Shown: positions 9,031 through 19,300, numbered from the stretch's first letter. The stretch: DNA of 64,000 nucleotides from Chryseobacterium arthrosphaerae (GCF_001684965.1 NZ_MAYG01000001.1:2108001-2172000), one strand, 5' to 3'. The notes: generated by a model not told the origin, from the letters alone. Program-made: numbers and translations.

Positions 9031-9930
9031 TCAGGATTTTAACAGGTTATGAAGGGCCTCATCGAACGTGGAATACGAGAATGTAAATCCGCTTTTCATG
9101 AGATTTTCAGGATATACATTACGGCTTTTCAACAGTAATTCGGTTTCTGTTTTCAGGAATATGGAAGCTATTTCCAGCTGCCATACAGGAGCATTCAGCC
9201 CGAAAGGAGCATTCAGTTTTTTTCTCAATTTTTCCATCATTACGGAATTGGACAAAGGAGCCGGAGCCGTCACATTTATTGCTCCCGAGATATTTTCATG
9301 TTGAATGATCCATTCTACCGCTTTACAAAAATCATTAATATGGATCCAGCTTACCATCTGATTGCCTCTCCCCTGTTTTCCGCCTAAACCCAGTTTAGTA
9401 ATCATCTTCAGTTTTGGAAAAGCACCGCCGTTATTCCCCAGAACAATGGAAGTACGCAAGGCTATTTTCCTTACTTCCCGAGTATTGGTTTTAAAAAATT
9501 CCTTTTCCCAGCTTTTGCAGATATTCATTGAGAAGTCATCCCCGATAATGCCGTTTTCTTCCGTGTTAAGATGTTTTTCTGAGTGTACGTAGATGGTTGC
9601 AGAACTTGCATTCAGCCAAATCCCAGGTGGGTTCAGACACTGGTCTACTGCTTCCTGTAAGATGGCTGTGCTATCGATTCTTGATGTATAAATTTCCTGT
9701 TTATTCTTTTCATGATATCTGCAATCTACGGATTTCCCTGTCAGATTGATCAGAACATCTGTTTTTTCAAGAGCAGACTTCCATTCACCCATTGTCCGGG
9801 CATCCCAATAGATTTCATTTTCTCTTTCAGGTTGACGGGTCAGAATGTATACCTGATTTCCTTTGTCTGTAAAGTATTTCTCAAGGTTTTCTCCGAGAAA
9901 TCCGGTTCCTCCGGCTATGAGTATTTTCAT
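9031..9930 (-). CDS. TIGR01777-type NAD(P)-dependent epimerase/dehydratase-like protein
   Basis: 299 aa. Extended SDR fold: nucleotide-binding AGGTGFLGENL (6-16), then INLTGKSVDCRY typical of the YfcH/TIGR01777 group, WLNASSATIY at the catalytic position, and LRTSIVLGNNGGAFPKL. The C-terminal DUF1731-like part ends LLKSRNVYPENLMKSGFTF. In other bacteria this family is often fused to or next to SRPBCC domains, and here an SRPBCC gene lies two genes upstream. Last gene of the leftward GbsR-led unit. The substrate is unknown. Confidence 0.85.
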   Translation of the reverse strand: MKILIAGGTGFLGENLEKYFTDKGNQVYILTRQPERENEIYWDARTMGEWKSALEKTDVLINLTGKSVDCRYHEKNKQEIYTSRIDSTAILQEAVDQCLNPPGIWLNASSATIYVHSEKHLNTEENGIIGDDFSMNICKSWEKEFFKTNTREVRKIALRTSIVLGNNGGAFPKLKMITKLGLGGKQGRGNQMVSWIHINDFCKAVEWIIQHENISGAINVTAPAPLSNSVMMEKLRKKLNAPFGLNAPVWQLEIASIFLKTETELLLKSRNVYPENLMKSGFTFSYSTFDEALHNLLKS

Positions 9931-9975
9931 TGTGTTGAGGTTTTGTTTTATTGGGTTCGGTAGACTCGCGTCTCA

Positions 9976-10680
9976 TCAGATAGTATATTTCTTTGTCCGG
10001 ACCTGTATTTCAGATCCCTCGGCCAGCATTACAGAAACAGGTTCCTGCCTGTCCAAAGATTCGAAATCCTTTCCGTAGATATTGCCGAAGTGGATGTCCA
10101 GTTTATAATCTTTGATCAGGTAATACTCCCATTTAGGATGGCATACTTCATATTCGGAGGTTTTATTTTCATTTTTGGTAAAGCCCCAGTAATGTTCGGT
10201 GATAAACTCAAACTCCGAATCAGTTTCCATTGTCTGTGCTTTATTTCCTGCAGTGATCTGTAGAGAGTGCCAGCTTTTATCTTTCCATGAATACCGGATC
10301 AGCAATTCATCTTCTTTTTCATGAATCAGATTCTTCATTGGCATGGTATGGTAATTTTCTTTGTAAATGGAATTGGCTACGAAGCTTAAAGCAGGCTTGG
10401 GAACGATTTCCTTAATAAACACCACGCCTCTTTTCCAGATCCCATTTTCTTTTTTCTTTACATAAAACCTTAAGTTCACCTCTTCAAAATTACGGTGGAA
10501 GGGAATTGGTAATCCTAATAATCTTGTATTTAAAAACATAAAACCTACCAGGCTAACATAACATTTCCCTCTATAAAAATCGAGTTCTGTACCTTCAGGC
10601 AGGTATTGTAACAATAGATCGGGATTGATTTCGTAATTGATGATGGCTAACTTCCGCCATTCTGCCTTTAAAAAATTCAT
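9976..10680 (-). CDS. DUF2071 (YqjF-like) protein
   Basis: 234 aa. The N-terminal LKAEWRKLAIINYEIN, PEGTELDFYRGKCYVSLVGF and VNLRFYVKK segments are the marks of DUF2071, a family with an acetoacetate-decarboxylase-like fold. HYWGFTKN near residue 165 is also typical. Cytosolic, no signal or membrane segment. It is 45 bp from the next gene of the unit and 50 bp from the previous one. Biochemical role not known. Confidence 0.82.
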   Translation of the reverse strand: MNFLKAEWRKLAIINYEINPDLLLQYLPEGTELDFYRGKCYVSLVGFMFLNTRLLGLPIPFHRNFEEVNLRFYVKKKENGIWKRGVVFIKEIVPKPALSFVANSIYKENYHTMPMKNLIHEKEDELLIRYSWKDKSWHSLQITAGNKAQTMETDSEFEFITEHYWGFTKNENKTSEYEVCHPKWEYYLIKDYKLDIHFGNIYGKDFESLDRQEPVSVMLAEGSEIQVRTKKYTI

Positions 10681-10730
10681 GATGTGGATTTTTATTATTT
10701 TGTTTGATAGAATTTGTATTCTATCTTAGA

Positions 10731-11210
10731 TTAAATCGCCACTTCGTGGCTGAGTTTAGTTGTGAATTCTGCTTTTGTTTTGATTAAATTGTTTCTTTCC
10801 AGCAGAAAATTTTTCAGGTAATTTTCCAGGTAAATCTTATTAAAAATCTTTCCTATTATTCCCAGTGGAGATTCAAATTCAAAAATATCTGTCATTACGG
10901 TCTGTCCGTTTACCGATTTAAAAATATGCCGGTGACGAAGTAACCTGAAGGCTCCTTTCTGTATTTCATCTGTGAACTGATGAGGTTTTTCCATGCTGAT
11001 AATTTTGGTGGTAAGGATCTGATATATTCCTAAATGTTTTGCTCTCCAGGTCACTGTTTCATTTTCTTCGATCAGGCCTGATGTACGTCCGGCAATGGCT
11101 TTTTCATGGGTCCGTGAGGTTGATTCCTGATGCAGATCGATATTTCTTGCCAGATCGAATACGGTTTGAATATCTGCATTGATCTCTGTTTCTAAATAAA
11201 TCCGTGACAT
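10731..11210 (-). CDS. SRPBCC-family (START-like) protein
   Basis: 159 aa. N-terminal YLETEINADIQTVFDLARNIDLH is the usual first strand and helix of polyketide-cyclase/START-like domains; the central WRAKHLGIYQ and RHRHIFKSVNGQTVMTDIFEFESP fit the second half of the fold, and the C-terminal helix is NFLLERNNLIKTK. Such domains enclose a hydrophobic ligand. It starts 3 bp after the desaturase stop, so the two are probably co-translated. Lipid binding is an inference from fold and context. Confidence 0.82.
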   Translation of the reverse strand: MSRIYLETEINADIQTVFDLARNIDLHQESTSRTHEKAIAGRTSGLIEENETVTWRAKHLGIYQILTTKIISMEKPHQFTDEIQKGAFRLLRHRHIFKSVNGQTVMTDIFEFESPLGIIGKIFNKIYLENYLKNFLLERNNLIKTKAEFTTKLSHEVAI

Positions 11211-11213
11211 TTT

Positions 11214-11996
11214 TCAAAAGGTTTGTTTTTTATTGAGTTCCGGTAAGGTCTTGTCTATTCTTTCTGCCAGTTCCGGGAGCTTGATCGTAGGAACTGCAGG
11301 AAAAAGATGATGCTCCATATGGTAAAACATACTGAAGGTCAGTTTATTTTTCCAGAATCCACGTTGGGTTCTTGCGATATCAGGGGTTTCATGGGTATCA
11401 TGGTGCACAGTCCATACTGCGAAAAAGGCCATCAGAAATTCACCGAAAATCATGACCAGTATATGGTACATCAGAAAGTGAATCTGAAAATAAAACGCAA
11501 CAGTGATTAATAACGCTATGGAAACCAGCTCCAGATACATATTTTTCCGGTAGGTTTTATTTGCTTTTTTAAAGGTGATCCAGTGAATCAGGAACATATG
11601 TTTCGGGCCGTAAAGAATTGCTTCATACCATTTCATCGCTGCTGATTTTCCTTCATAATCTTCTTCGGAAAGGCAGAATTTATGGTGTCTGATATGGTTA
11701 AACTTTACGGCATGAATGGAAGCCATCATCGTAAGACTGTTCAGGTACAGAGACAGCCATGTCAGCCATTTTCCGGTTCCCAGGGAGTTGTGAAAGCCAT
11801 TGTGTACCTGTCTCAATGCTGTCAGGAAATAGAATCCTGAGAATGGTAAAGCAAGGCCATAATATCCGTTAAAAGCTAAAAACAGGGATATGAAAAGCCA
11901 CGGCAGGCTGATATTGTTTTCGATCAGCATTTCTTTGACTGAAAGTTTCCGGAGGTCTTTCCATTCAACAGTTCTTATGAGTTCAAGATGGTTCAT
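11214..11996 (-). CDS. Membrane fatty acid desaturase
   Basis: 260 aa integral membrane protein with the three His boxes of the di-iron desaturase family: HNGFH (65-69), HIRHH (101-105) and HMEHH (226-230), plus HHDTHE (198-203). Four main hydrophobic stretches surround them. The family introduces double bonds (or hydroxyls) into acyl chains using O2 and electrons from ferredoxin or cytochrome. Central gene of the GbsR-led unit; substrate unknown. Confidence 0.88.
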   Translation of the reverse strand: MNHLELIRTVEWKDLRKLSVKEMLIENNISLPWLFISLFLAFNGYYGLALPFSGFYFLTALRQVHNGFHNSLGTGKWLTWLSLYLNSLTMMASIHAVKFNHIRHHKFCLSEEDYEGKSAAMKWYEAILYGPKHMFLIHWITFKKANKTYRKNMYLELVSIALLITVAFYFQIHFLMYHILVMIFGEFLMAFFAVWTVHHDTHETPDIARTQRGFWKNKLTFSMFYHMEHHLFPAVPTIKLPELAERIDKTLPELNKKQTF

Positions 11997-12008
11997 GTTT
12001 TATTTTTT

Positions 12009-12824
12009 TTAAATGGTTGTTACAATAATGATGGCTAAAGCTGTCAGTCTGAAGAGAATCCATGAAATGGTAGGATAATAATTCAGTTCTAAGATCCGGC
12101 ACCTTCTCAGATGTTCCAGAAACATGATGAGTACTACAATTCCGAAATAAATAAGATAGAAAACCGGGGTAAAACTGGTCAGCAAGGCAGGAATTAAGAG
12201 GAGTGTTCCCATCAAAGAAACGGTCATCATATTTCCGAGGTAATCCCAGATCCTGTCTTTCAGGTACATTCTCAGAAAAATGGTCTGCCAAAGGATCTGT
12301 GCCAAACAAATGGTAAATTCCCTTCCAAAATCAGGCTTTAAATTCAATCCCATTTTTCCTGAAAACATGCTTAAAATATAGGCTGAGAAAATCACTGTAA
12401 AGACAATGTAAGCGATTCTGTATTTCAGGTTAAAATCAGGAATACAGGATTTTTCATCATCATTTTTCATCGATGGAATGATCTGTTTACGGTTGTAAGA
12501 TACAAAGGAATACAGTCTTTTGAAAAACCAGTATAAGGGCTGTATTCTGGCTGTTTTCTCTAATAGCGGAAAGGAGTTCCCAATGATCAGAAGAAGGCTG
12601 TCTAGTCCATACACTACCTTATTCCTGTTGTGGTCTATGAGAGCAATCTCATTTTTGGCCCTGTTAAAATCAACCAGGGTTCTGTTTCTTAAAGATATTT
12701 CAGTGAAAGCTTCCCTTCCGTTTTCATCAAGCATTCCGCATTGGGTAAAGGCTTTGGAATAAAGCGCACACATCGGGCATTCTTTATCGTAGATCAGGGT
12801 ATGGTTTCTGAGAGTTTTCATCAC
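12009..12824 (-). CDS. DCC1-like thiol protein (DUF393) fused to a membrane domain
   Basis: 271 aa. Residues 9-20 read TLIYDKECPMCA, the DxxCPxC thiol motif of DUF393/DCC proteins (C16, C19). The first 110 residues form the thioredoxin-like domain. From about 135 on there are four to five hydrophobic helices. In the family the motif is thought to do thiol-disulfide chemistry. It lies 12 bp upstream of the desaturase and could supply reducing equivalents to a membrane enzyme; that link is inference. Either M1 or M2 may be the start. Confidence 0.82.
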   Translation of the reverse strand: MMKTLRNHTLIYDKECPMCALYSKAFTQCGMLDENGREAFTEISLRNRTLVDFNRAKNEIALIDHNRNKVVYGLDSLLLIIGNSFPLLEKTARIQPLYWFFKRLYSFVSYNRKQIIPSMKNDDEKSCIPDFNLKYRIAYIVFTVIFSAYILSMFSGKMGLNLKPDFGREFTICLAQILWQTIFLRMYLKDRIWDYLGNMMTVSLMGTLLLIPALLTSFTPVFYLIYFGIVVLIMFLEHLRRCRILELNYYPTISWILFRLTALAIIIVTTI

Positions 12825-12833
12825 GTTTTTATT

Positions 12834-12920
12834 TTAAAGATTAAGGAAATCTCCTCTGGTTCTTTTATGCTGTACTTTGAAAGTAAAGTACATCCAGATT
12901 TTAAAGAGTAATGTTTTCAT
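12834..12920 (-). CDS. Possible 28-residue basic small protein
   Basis: The reading frame starts at ATG 12920, 20 bp inside the end of the preceding gene in another frame, and ends with TAA at 12834-12836, 9 bp before the DUF393 gene. The product starts MKTLLFKIWMYFTFKV and ends QHKRTRGDFLNL: a hydrophobic/aromatic helix followed by a basic tail, as in small membrane-associated peptides. It fills an otherwise empty gap of an operon with tightly spaced genes. No homology search could be made. Confidence 0.42.
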   Translation of the reverse strand: MKTLLFKIWMYFTFKVQHKRTRGDFLNL

Positions 12921-13308
12921 TTTTGATTTGGATTTCTTTATTTAATGCGTGTTTACGTCCTTTCAGGAACAGCAGCAGGTTGAGCAGCATCATGATTCCC
13001 AGGTAGATTGAAAATCCTCCGATCTTTCTGCTTAGGGCTACCACCAGATTTTCTACTGTTTCAATGCGGAAGAATTCTATAAAAGAAAGGGCGAAACCAA
13101 TATTTAAAAGGTAGAACCCAATTTTAAAGAGCGTGTTGGTAGCCATTGCTATGTCTTTTTTCTGATGAAATATATCAATCATAAATGCTTTTGAGTTTTT
13201 AAACAAAAACTGAGAAACAATGACAGTAAGGGTGATGACAACGGGCAGATAAATCATGTAAGCAGAAAAATTGTACGTCGTGGTTAAAGCGGCAGTTTCC
13301 ATAATCAT
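12901..13308 (-). CDS. Small four-helix membrane protein, unknown function
   Basis: 135 aa with about three to four hydrophobic segments (around 15-35, 60-85, 95-120), ending in a charged tail QIKNENITL. Size and pattern resemble the neighbouring 114-aa protein, from which it is separated by only 1 bp, so they are likely partners or distant paralogues. No named family was recognised. Confidence 0.72.
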   Translation of the reverse strand: MIMETAALTTTYNFSAYMIYLPVVITLTVIVSQFLFKNSKAFMIDIFHQKKDIAMATNTLFKIGFYLLNIGFALSFIEFFRIETVENLVVALSRKIGGFSIYLGIMMLLNLLLFLKGRKHALNKEIQIKNENITL

Positions 13309-13309
13309 A

Positions 13310-13654
13310 TTATTTTAAGGTTATTTTTTTTCTCAAAAAGTACAGGGCGAAAATGTTCAGGTAATGTAATACACAAAGAATCAAAACGATACTTCCTACT
13401 CTTACAGCAGTAATTCTGATCAACTCTTCAATATTATTCACTTTCTCCCATGAAGCAAGATTCATTGCGATATACCCCAGATTAACCAGATAATAACACC
13501 CAAGCAGTATCCTGTTGACTGTAAGACAAAGCTGGTCATCATGAAGTAAATATTTCAGATACGCTGTTCCTGCCTGAAAGCACCTTCTTCCTACATCAAT
13601 CGTGATATACGAACTGATACCGAGGAAAAGTATATATGAAACAATATTGAACAT
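13310..13654 (-). CDS. Small membrane protein, unknown function
   Basis: 114 aa, three hydrophobic helices (about 2-18, 47-64, 83-105), with a motif VGRRCFQAGTAYL after the first and a basic C-terminus. First structural gene after the regulator; its ATG lies 15 bp from the second TTTCAA-N6-TTGAAA site (13669-13691), so its expression is probably set by the GbsR-type regulator. Function unknown. Confidence 0.72.
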   Translation of the reverse strand: MFNIVSYILFLGISSYITIDVGRRCFQAGTAYLKYLLHDDQLCLTVNRILLGCYYLVNLGYIAMNLASWEKVNNIEELIRITAVRVGSIVLILCVLHYLNIFALYFLRKKITLK

Positions 13655-13668
13655 TTTAAATATATTAT

Positions 13669-13691
13669 ATTTTCAATAATTTTTGAAAGTT
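13669..13691. promoter_or_regulatory. Operator candidate, copy 2 (TTTCAA-N6-TTGAAA)
   Basis: Inverted repeat TTTCAA (13671-13676) and TTGAAA (13683-13688). The 23-bp text 13669-13691 is identical to 14279-14301. It sits between the regulator's terminator and the first structural gene. Confidence 0.6.
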
Positions 13692-13701
13692 CATTTGAAA
13701 T

Positions 13702-13724
13702 AAAAAAGGATTTTCATCCTCTTT
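13702..13724 (-). terminator. Terminator after the GbsR-type regulator gene
   Basis: AAAAGGAT (13704-13711) pairs with ATCCT-c-TTT (13716-13724) around TTTC, with six T in the leftward transcript. It may partly separate regulator and operon transcription. Confidence 0.6.
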
Positions 13725-13727
13725 ATT

Positions 13728-14231
13728 TTATTTCAACAGGTTGGTAATCTTCCCTACCAGCCAGTGATCATCGCTTTTTATGGCAAGGTCCATTATATTA
13801 TTGATCTTTCCGGTTACTGAGCTGAAATCATTCATTAATCTGATAAATTCTTTGGCTTCTTCGGAATCCTGATCATCAATATTCTTTAATTCTTCCAGAA
13901 AAGAAATGACAGGTTCTATCTCTCTTTTTCTGCGCTCTTTGGTGATCTGCTTGAAAAGATACCAGACATCTTTTTCTGCTACGAAGTATTCTTTTCTATC
14001 TCCTTTTATAAATTCTTTCCTTACAATTCCCCAATCTATAAGGGCTCTGAGATTCATATTGGCATTTCCTCTTGAAATTTCCAGCTCTTCCATTACCTCA
14101 TCTGTAGAAAGCGGCTTACCACTTGCCAAAAGCAATGCATGCACCTGTGCCATCGTACGGTTGATTCCCCAGTTCGTCGCAAAGGTTCCCCATGTCTGAA
14201 TATACTTTTCTTTTGCTTCTGAAAGCTGCAT
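13728..14231 (-). CDS. GbsR/MarR-type transcriptional regulator
   Basis: 167 aa. A winged-helix domain covers about 20-95: TMAQVHALLLASGKPLSTDEVMEELEISRGNANMNLRAL, the pattern of the GbsR branch of MarR regulators, then a wing around KGDRKEYFVAE. The C-terminal half is helical, for dimerisation. The gene is preceded by a TTG-N19-TACATTTG promoter whose TTG lies in a palindrome, and the same palindrome stands before the downstream operon. This suggests autoregulation plus control of the lipid-type operon. The signal is unknown. Confidence 0.86.
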   Translation of the reverse strand: MQLSEAKEKYIQTWGTFATNWGINRTMAQVHALLLASGKPLSTDEVMEELEISRGNANMNLRALIDWGIVRKEFIKGDRKEYFVAEKDVWYLFKQITKERRKREIEPVISFLEELKNIDDQDSEEAKEFIRLMNDFSSVTGKINNIMDLAIKSDDHWLVGKITNLLK

Positions 14232-14256
14232 TTTTTTTACTTTTAGGTTTCTGATA

Positions 14257-14286
14257 CAAATGTAATTATATTTTCCGAATTTTCAA
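14257..14286 (-). promoter_or_regulatory. Promoter of the GbsR-type regulator
   Basis: On the minus strand: TTG at 14286-14284, 19-bp spacer, TACATTTG at 14264-14257; full match to the flavobacterial consensus, about 26 bp before the start codon. The TTG element is part of the TTTCAA half-site of operator copy 1. Confidence 0.65.
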
Positions 14287-14301
14287 TAATTTTTGAAAGT
14301 T
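14279..14301. promoter_or_regulatory. Operator candidate, copy 1 (TTTCAA-N6-TTGAAA)
   Basis: TTTCAA (14281-14286) and TTGAAA (14293-14298), identical over 23 bp to 13669-13691. It overlaps the -33 element of the regulator promoter, the usual place for a repressor site. Confidence 0.65.
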
Positions 14302-14341
14302 AATTTTAAAATTAAACAGACATTTTTTGGAATGCCTGTTT
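14302..14341 (-). terminator. Terminator of the VWA lipoprotein gene
   Basis: AAACAGACATT (14314-14324) pairs with AATGCCTGTTT (14331-14341) with one A/C mismatch; the leftward side is T-rich. Confidence 0.65.
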
Positions 14342-14347
14342 AACAGC

Positions 14348-16267
14348 TTATTTGTTGGTTTTATATTTTTCTGTCAGCTCGATAAATTCTGCTCTATATC
14401 CTTCTTTATCTTTACCTTTTCCTTCTTTTGCCAGTTGTTTGATCTTCCCAATATTTTTATTTTTAATCAATTTTGAATCTCTCAATACCAATCCAAACCA
14501 TGCTACTGAAGAAGCAAATTTAAAATCAGAACTTTCCTTTGCTGCCATATCAGACTTTTTTATCACTTTTGTTATCTCACTGCTCTTATTTCCATCCGGT
14601 TTTTTGTATCGGAATTTCACAGTAGCCAGTTCATTACCAAAATTCTTTGTTTTGGAAGTTGAAGAATACTTCAGTTTATTTTCTTTAGGTAAGAATTCTG
14701 ATTCTGTTCCTACCGGTATAATTTCGTATAAAGCAGTAACAGTATGTCCGCTACCTAATTCTCCGGCATCTATTTTATCATTCACAAAGTCTTCATTTCT
14801 TAATTTCCTGTTTTCATAGCCTATCAGACGGTAAGACTTTACAAAATTGGGATTAAATTCAATCTGAATTTTGACATCTTTAGCAATGGTATAGATCGTA
14901 CCTGCAAATTCTCTTCCCAGGAATTTATTGGCTTCCTGTATATTATCAATATACGCATAGTTTCCATTTCCTTTATCTGCGAGAGTTTCCATTATATTAT
15001 CTTTGTAATTCCCCATTCCATAGCCCAGGCAGGTAAGAAAAATCCCTGTTTTCCTTTTTTCTTCAATCAATGATTCCAGATCAGCTTCGGAAGACTCGCC
15101 TACATTGAAATCTCCGTCTGTGGCTAAAATGACTCTGTTATTTCCTCCTTTTATAAAGTTTTCCTGTGCCAGTTTATAGGCCAGCTCAATTCCCTGTCCA
15201 CCAGCTGTGCTTCCTCCAGCCTGAAGATTGTCTAACGCATCTGTAATCACTTTTTTATCTTGGGCTGAAGTAGGTTCCAGTACCGTTCCTGCGCTCCCTG
15301 CATATACCACTATTCCGACTTTATCCTGAGGTCTTAGCTGATCCAATAAAATTTTGAATGAAGACTTCAGTAATGGCAGTTTATTTTCCTGATTCATAGA
15401 TCCCGAAACATCAATCAGAAAAATAATATTGGATGCCGGAAGATTATCCATTGGAATTTTTTTTCCCTGTAATCCTATTTTCAACAGCTTGTGATTGGGA
15501 TTCCACGGACTGTTCCCGTATTCTGTATTAATGGAAAATGGAGTTCCTTTTTCGGGCTGTGGATAATTATAGGTAAAATAATTGATCATTTCTTCTACTC
15601 TTACCGCATTTTTATTCACTGTACCTTCATCGTTAATCATTCTCCTGATATTGGAATAAGAAGCGTTATCTACATCTATAGAGAAAGTAGACAGAGGCTG
15701 ATTTTTTGTAAGTTCAAACGAATTCTCTATAAGCGCTGCATACTCTTCATCATAATCGTCTGTATTTCTTTTAACTGTTTTTTTTACTGTTTTGGAAACC
15801 TTCTTTTTTCCACCGACATGATTTTCATAAACTCTTTCAGATTGCATATATGGACTTCGCCCGATACGATTTGATACTTCATAAGCAACTGACGTTTTCG
15901 GTTTCGGACAGCCATTATATTCCGGCATCCCCGGAACTGTAGGACAGGCATCGTCTTTATCCAAAATTCCGTCACCATCCGTATCCGGCCATGGGCAGCC
16001 ATTATTTTCCGGTGGTCCTGCTACGGTAGGACATGCATCATCTTTGTCAATTACGGTATCATTATCCGTATCCGGCCATGGACAACCGTTATTTTCTACC
16101 GGTCCGGCAATCTCGGGACATTGATCTGATTTATTAGGAATACCGTCCTGATCTTTATCTTTTCTGATGCTGTAGGTTTTAGATTCTGTTGCTGTTCCTG
16201 AAGTTTTTTGAGTTTTACAGCCTGCCAATATGACAAGCCCAGACATGGTTATTATTATTTTCTTCAT
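14348..16267 (-). CDS. YfbK-type von Willebrand factor A lipoprotein with TSP3 repeats
   Basis: 639 aa. Lipoprotein signal with lipobox LAGC (C17). Residues about 36-122 hold three thrombospondin type-3 Ca-binding repeats ([45 protein letters not shown]). Then a vWF-N-like domain (about 180-265), a VWA domain with an intact MIDAS DVSGSM (286-291), and a DUF3520-like C-terminus. This is the YfbK architecture of Bacteroidota, anchored to the outer or inner membrane and probably binding proteins through the metal site. It lies 56 bp downstream of the A2M gene in the same direction. Confidence 0.88.
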   Translation of the reverse strand: MKKIIITMSGLVILAGCKTQKTSGTATESKTYSIRKDKDQDGIPNKSDQCPEIAGPVENNGCPWPDTDNDTVIDKDDACPTVAGPPENNGCPWPDTDGDGILDKDDACPTVPGMPEYNGCPKPKTSVAYEVSNRIGRSPYMQSERVYENHVGGKKKVSKTVKKTVKRNTDDYDEEYAALIENSFELTKNQPLSTFSIDVDNASYSNIRRMINDEGTVNKNAVRVEEMINYFTYNYPQPEKGTPFSINTEYGNSPWNPNHKLLKIGLQGKKIPMDNLPASNIIFLIDVSGSMNQENKLPLLKSSFKILLDQLRPQDKVGIVVYAGSAGTVLEPTSAQDKKVITDALDNLQAGGSTAGGQGIELAYKLAQENFIKGGNNRVILATDGDFNVGESSEADLESLIEEKRKTGIFLTCLGYGMGNYKDNIMETLADKGNGNYAYIDNIQEANKFLGREFAGTIYTIAKDVKIQIEFNPNFVKSYRLIGYENRKLRNEDFVNDKIDAGELGSGHTVTALYEIIPVGTESEFLPKENKLKYSSTSKTKNFGNELATVKFRYKKPDGNKSSEITKVIKKSDMAAKESSDFKFASSVAWFGLVLRDSKLIKNKNIGKIKQLAKEGKGKDKEGYRAEFIELTEKYKTNK

Positions 16268-16323
16268 CCGGTTTTAATTTTGGGGGAAATTATTAAAATA
16301 AATTCAAAGTTTCTAATGTCTTT

Positions 16324-19300
16324 TTAAGGTTCAATTTTGACAGGAATTCCTTCATTCCAATATTTGGATTCCGGCATATAATACAGATAAATGTTGCCTG
16401 ATTTTGCGGTGTAGTCTCCTGCAAATTCCACTTTCAGATCGAGGTTGATCACCTTTGTTTCTTCAGCTTCCAGGCGTTCCCAGTACAATACAAGGTAATT
16501 ATCAAAAATTTCATAGAAAGAAACCTGCTTTTTATCAACCATATCTTTCAATAAAGCATTTTGTAATGTCAATCCTGCAGGAATGCCTATTTTGGCAACT
16601 GTCATGGGAAGCTGGTTATTCACTTTATTTTTAATAGTAACGGTCATTCTGCCCGTTTCTCCTACTTTATACTGAGCAGATTTCAGCCGGGTCTCCATGG
16701 TTACAGGAATATCAGTGCTTACGGGTGGTTGCAGAGTATAGTATTCGTAATCCAGCCTGTAAGGAAGTCCTTTTGAAGCCGGATACTGTACACGGATATG
16801 ATTTTCCCCTGTTTTATAAGCTGATGCAGCACTGATCCCGGGTAAAACTGAAGCTCCGTTTATTTTAATATCGGGTCTTTCATTTCCATAAAGTTTTTCA
16901 TTTTTTGAGAAGAATTCAGATAAAGCTTCTATTGCCAGACCCGTGGCCTGGGTAGAACCAAATCCGTAATATCCGTTATAGGAAATAAGCTGACCTGCAG
17001 CCTTTGCAATTTTCAGATGATTCAATTTTTCATCTTTCTGCAACGCCATCATATAGAGAGAAAGTGCTTCTGCATTTGCAGAAATACCCCCTGAGCCGGT
17101 AAAAGTAGTATGAGACTCTGTAGTTCCGGTTTCATATTGTTTCTCAAGAATCATCATCAACTCCTCATATTCTTTATGTTTTCCAAGATTGGCAGAAGCA
17201 TTGGCCAATAATGCCAGCTGATAAGTATCCTTTGTTGCCAGTGCCCGTCTCAGCATTACTTTATAGGAGTCTTCAATTTCATCCTTTATACCGAATTTTG
17301 ACAAAGCATACAAAACATACATATTCCCGGACCACATCTGCTCCGAATACTCTTTTCCCGCTTCATAGCTTCTTCTCACTTCAAATAATCCGTTTCCGCT
17401 TTTCTTTGACAGAATAAATGAATAAAGCCCCTGAATCAGTTTCGGATCTACCGCCACATATTTCCTCAGTTCCGTAAATTCCAGTAAAGTAAATGCGGAA
17501 AGGGCCACATCAGATTCCATAGTCCTGAAATATCCAAAACCTCCGTCTTTATTTTTATAGCTCAGCAGTTTCTGAAATCCTTTCTTTAAGTTTTTTACCA
17601 CAAGATTTTCGGTGGATGCATCAATTTTTCTGACTGACTTTAAATAATCCAGAATGAAAATATTAGGATATACTGTTGAAGAAAGCTGTTCAAAACATCC
17701 ATAGGGCTCTTTCTTCAGCCTCTCCAGATCTTCAAACATCTGAAATGCAGCATTTTCAAATACATAATAATAAGAAAGCATACTGCCATTGATATATTCA
17801 GGAATATTGATCCGGATCTCTTCAGTTGTATTATTGATCAGTGAGTAGCGGTGGAGAAAGCCTTTTTCTTCTACCTGAAACGGTAAGATCATAGTTTCCC
17901 TGAAATCTCCGGATCTTACGGTAAACTGAATATTGGAACTGACCACCTCATCGGTCTGTATCCTTACAAATAATCTTCCGGACTCCATCGGCTTCAGCGT
18001 AATCAGGCTGTCGGCCTGCACCAGTTTAACATGATTCGGGACAATAACTTCCATTGTCATATTTCTGGTTTCAGGGGAATTATTTTTTACTACCACCGGA
18101 ATAAGCATCTGGTCTGTTCTTGTCAGGTACTGTGGAATTTTAGCATCTATTGAGATCGTACTCTGTACTGCATACGTCATTTCACTTCTTCCAACGTTCC
18201 CGGTTGCAGAAATACCTTCTGCCATCACTCTGAATGTAGAACTGGCATCAGAATTATAGAATTCAACTTTTGCTTTACCATTTTTATCGGTCTCTACCAC
18301 AGGATTCCAGTATAAAGCTTCTCTGTAATCAAATCTATAGGAAGTATTGGTGGTTTTATATTCGGGGTAGGCAAATTGCCGGTTCTCTGAGAAATCGGTC
18401 AGATTCCCGGCCGGTATCACTTCTACCGCAAAATAGGATTTCGGGGTGATGTCCCATTTATTCTCAGCATTATTATTTTTAAAAGAATTAATGAGAATGG
18501 CTCCATTCACAGCCCTGCTCCCGTAGATGGCTGTAGCTGCAGCATCTTTGAGTACTGTAATACTGCTGATATCATTGGGGTTTATGGTTGTCTTAAAATT
18601 TTCTACAGGAATTCCGTCAACGACAAATAACGGGGTTTTATTGGCAACCGAAGCTGCACCTCTTATATGTACCTCGCCGCCGGTTCCCGGCTGGACTGTG
18701 GATGTGATTGCTATTCCTGCTACTTTTCCGCTTAATAATGAAGTGACATCAGGATTCTGAATTTCCGGAGAAGCCGATAATAAAGTGACAGAATTGGCCT
18801 TATTTTCTTTTTTAATAGAATAATATCCTACCATAATAACCTCTTCGATCCGACTGCTTCTGACTGTATCTGATTTTGTTTTACTACGTTGAGGAGTCTT
18901 ACTTACTTCTTTAGGCTCCTTTTTTGTTGCTTCTTTACGTTCTGCCTCTCTTATAATTTCCTCTACATCTATATTATTCAGTTTTTGCTTCACCAGAGGG
19001 TTAATATCCAGATGATAAGACAGAATCCTGATTTTAACCCTGTGTTTAGGCAGGAAGGATTTGGCAATGATTCTATACGAGCCGTCTGCATTTAAATCTG
19101 AAAAATAAAATTTACCATTTTCCGTAGTTGCCTGTCTGAGAATTTTACCTCTACGGATATCTACCAGAAAAACTTCCGCTTGTACAGGATTCTTCTTTTC
19201 ATCTTCTACTGTTCCGTAGACTGTATTCTTTTTTTCGGGCAGATATCTGTATTGATTGTTTTTTATAATTTCCGGAAGAAGCCCGAAGTATCTGTATCCA

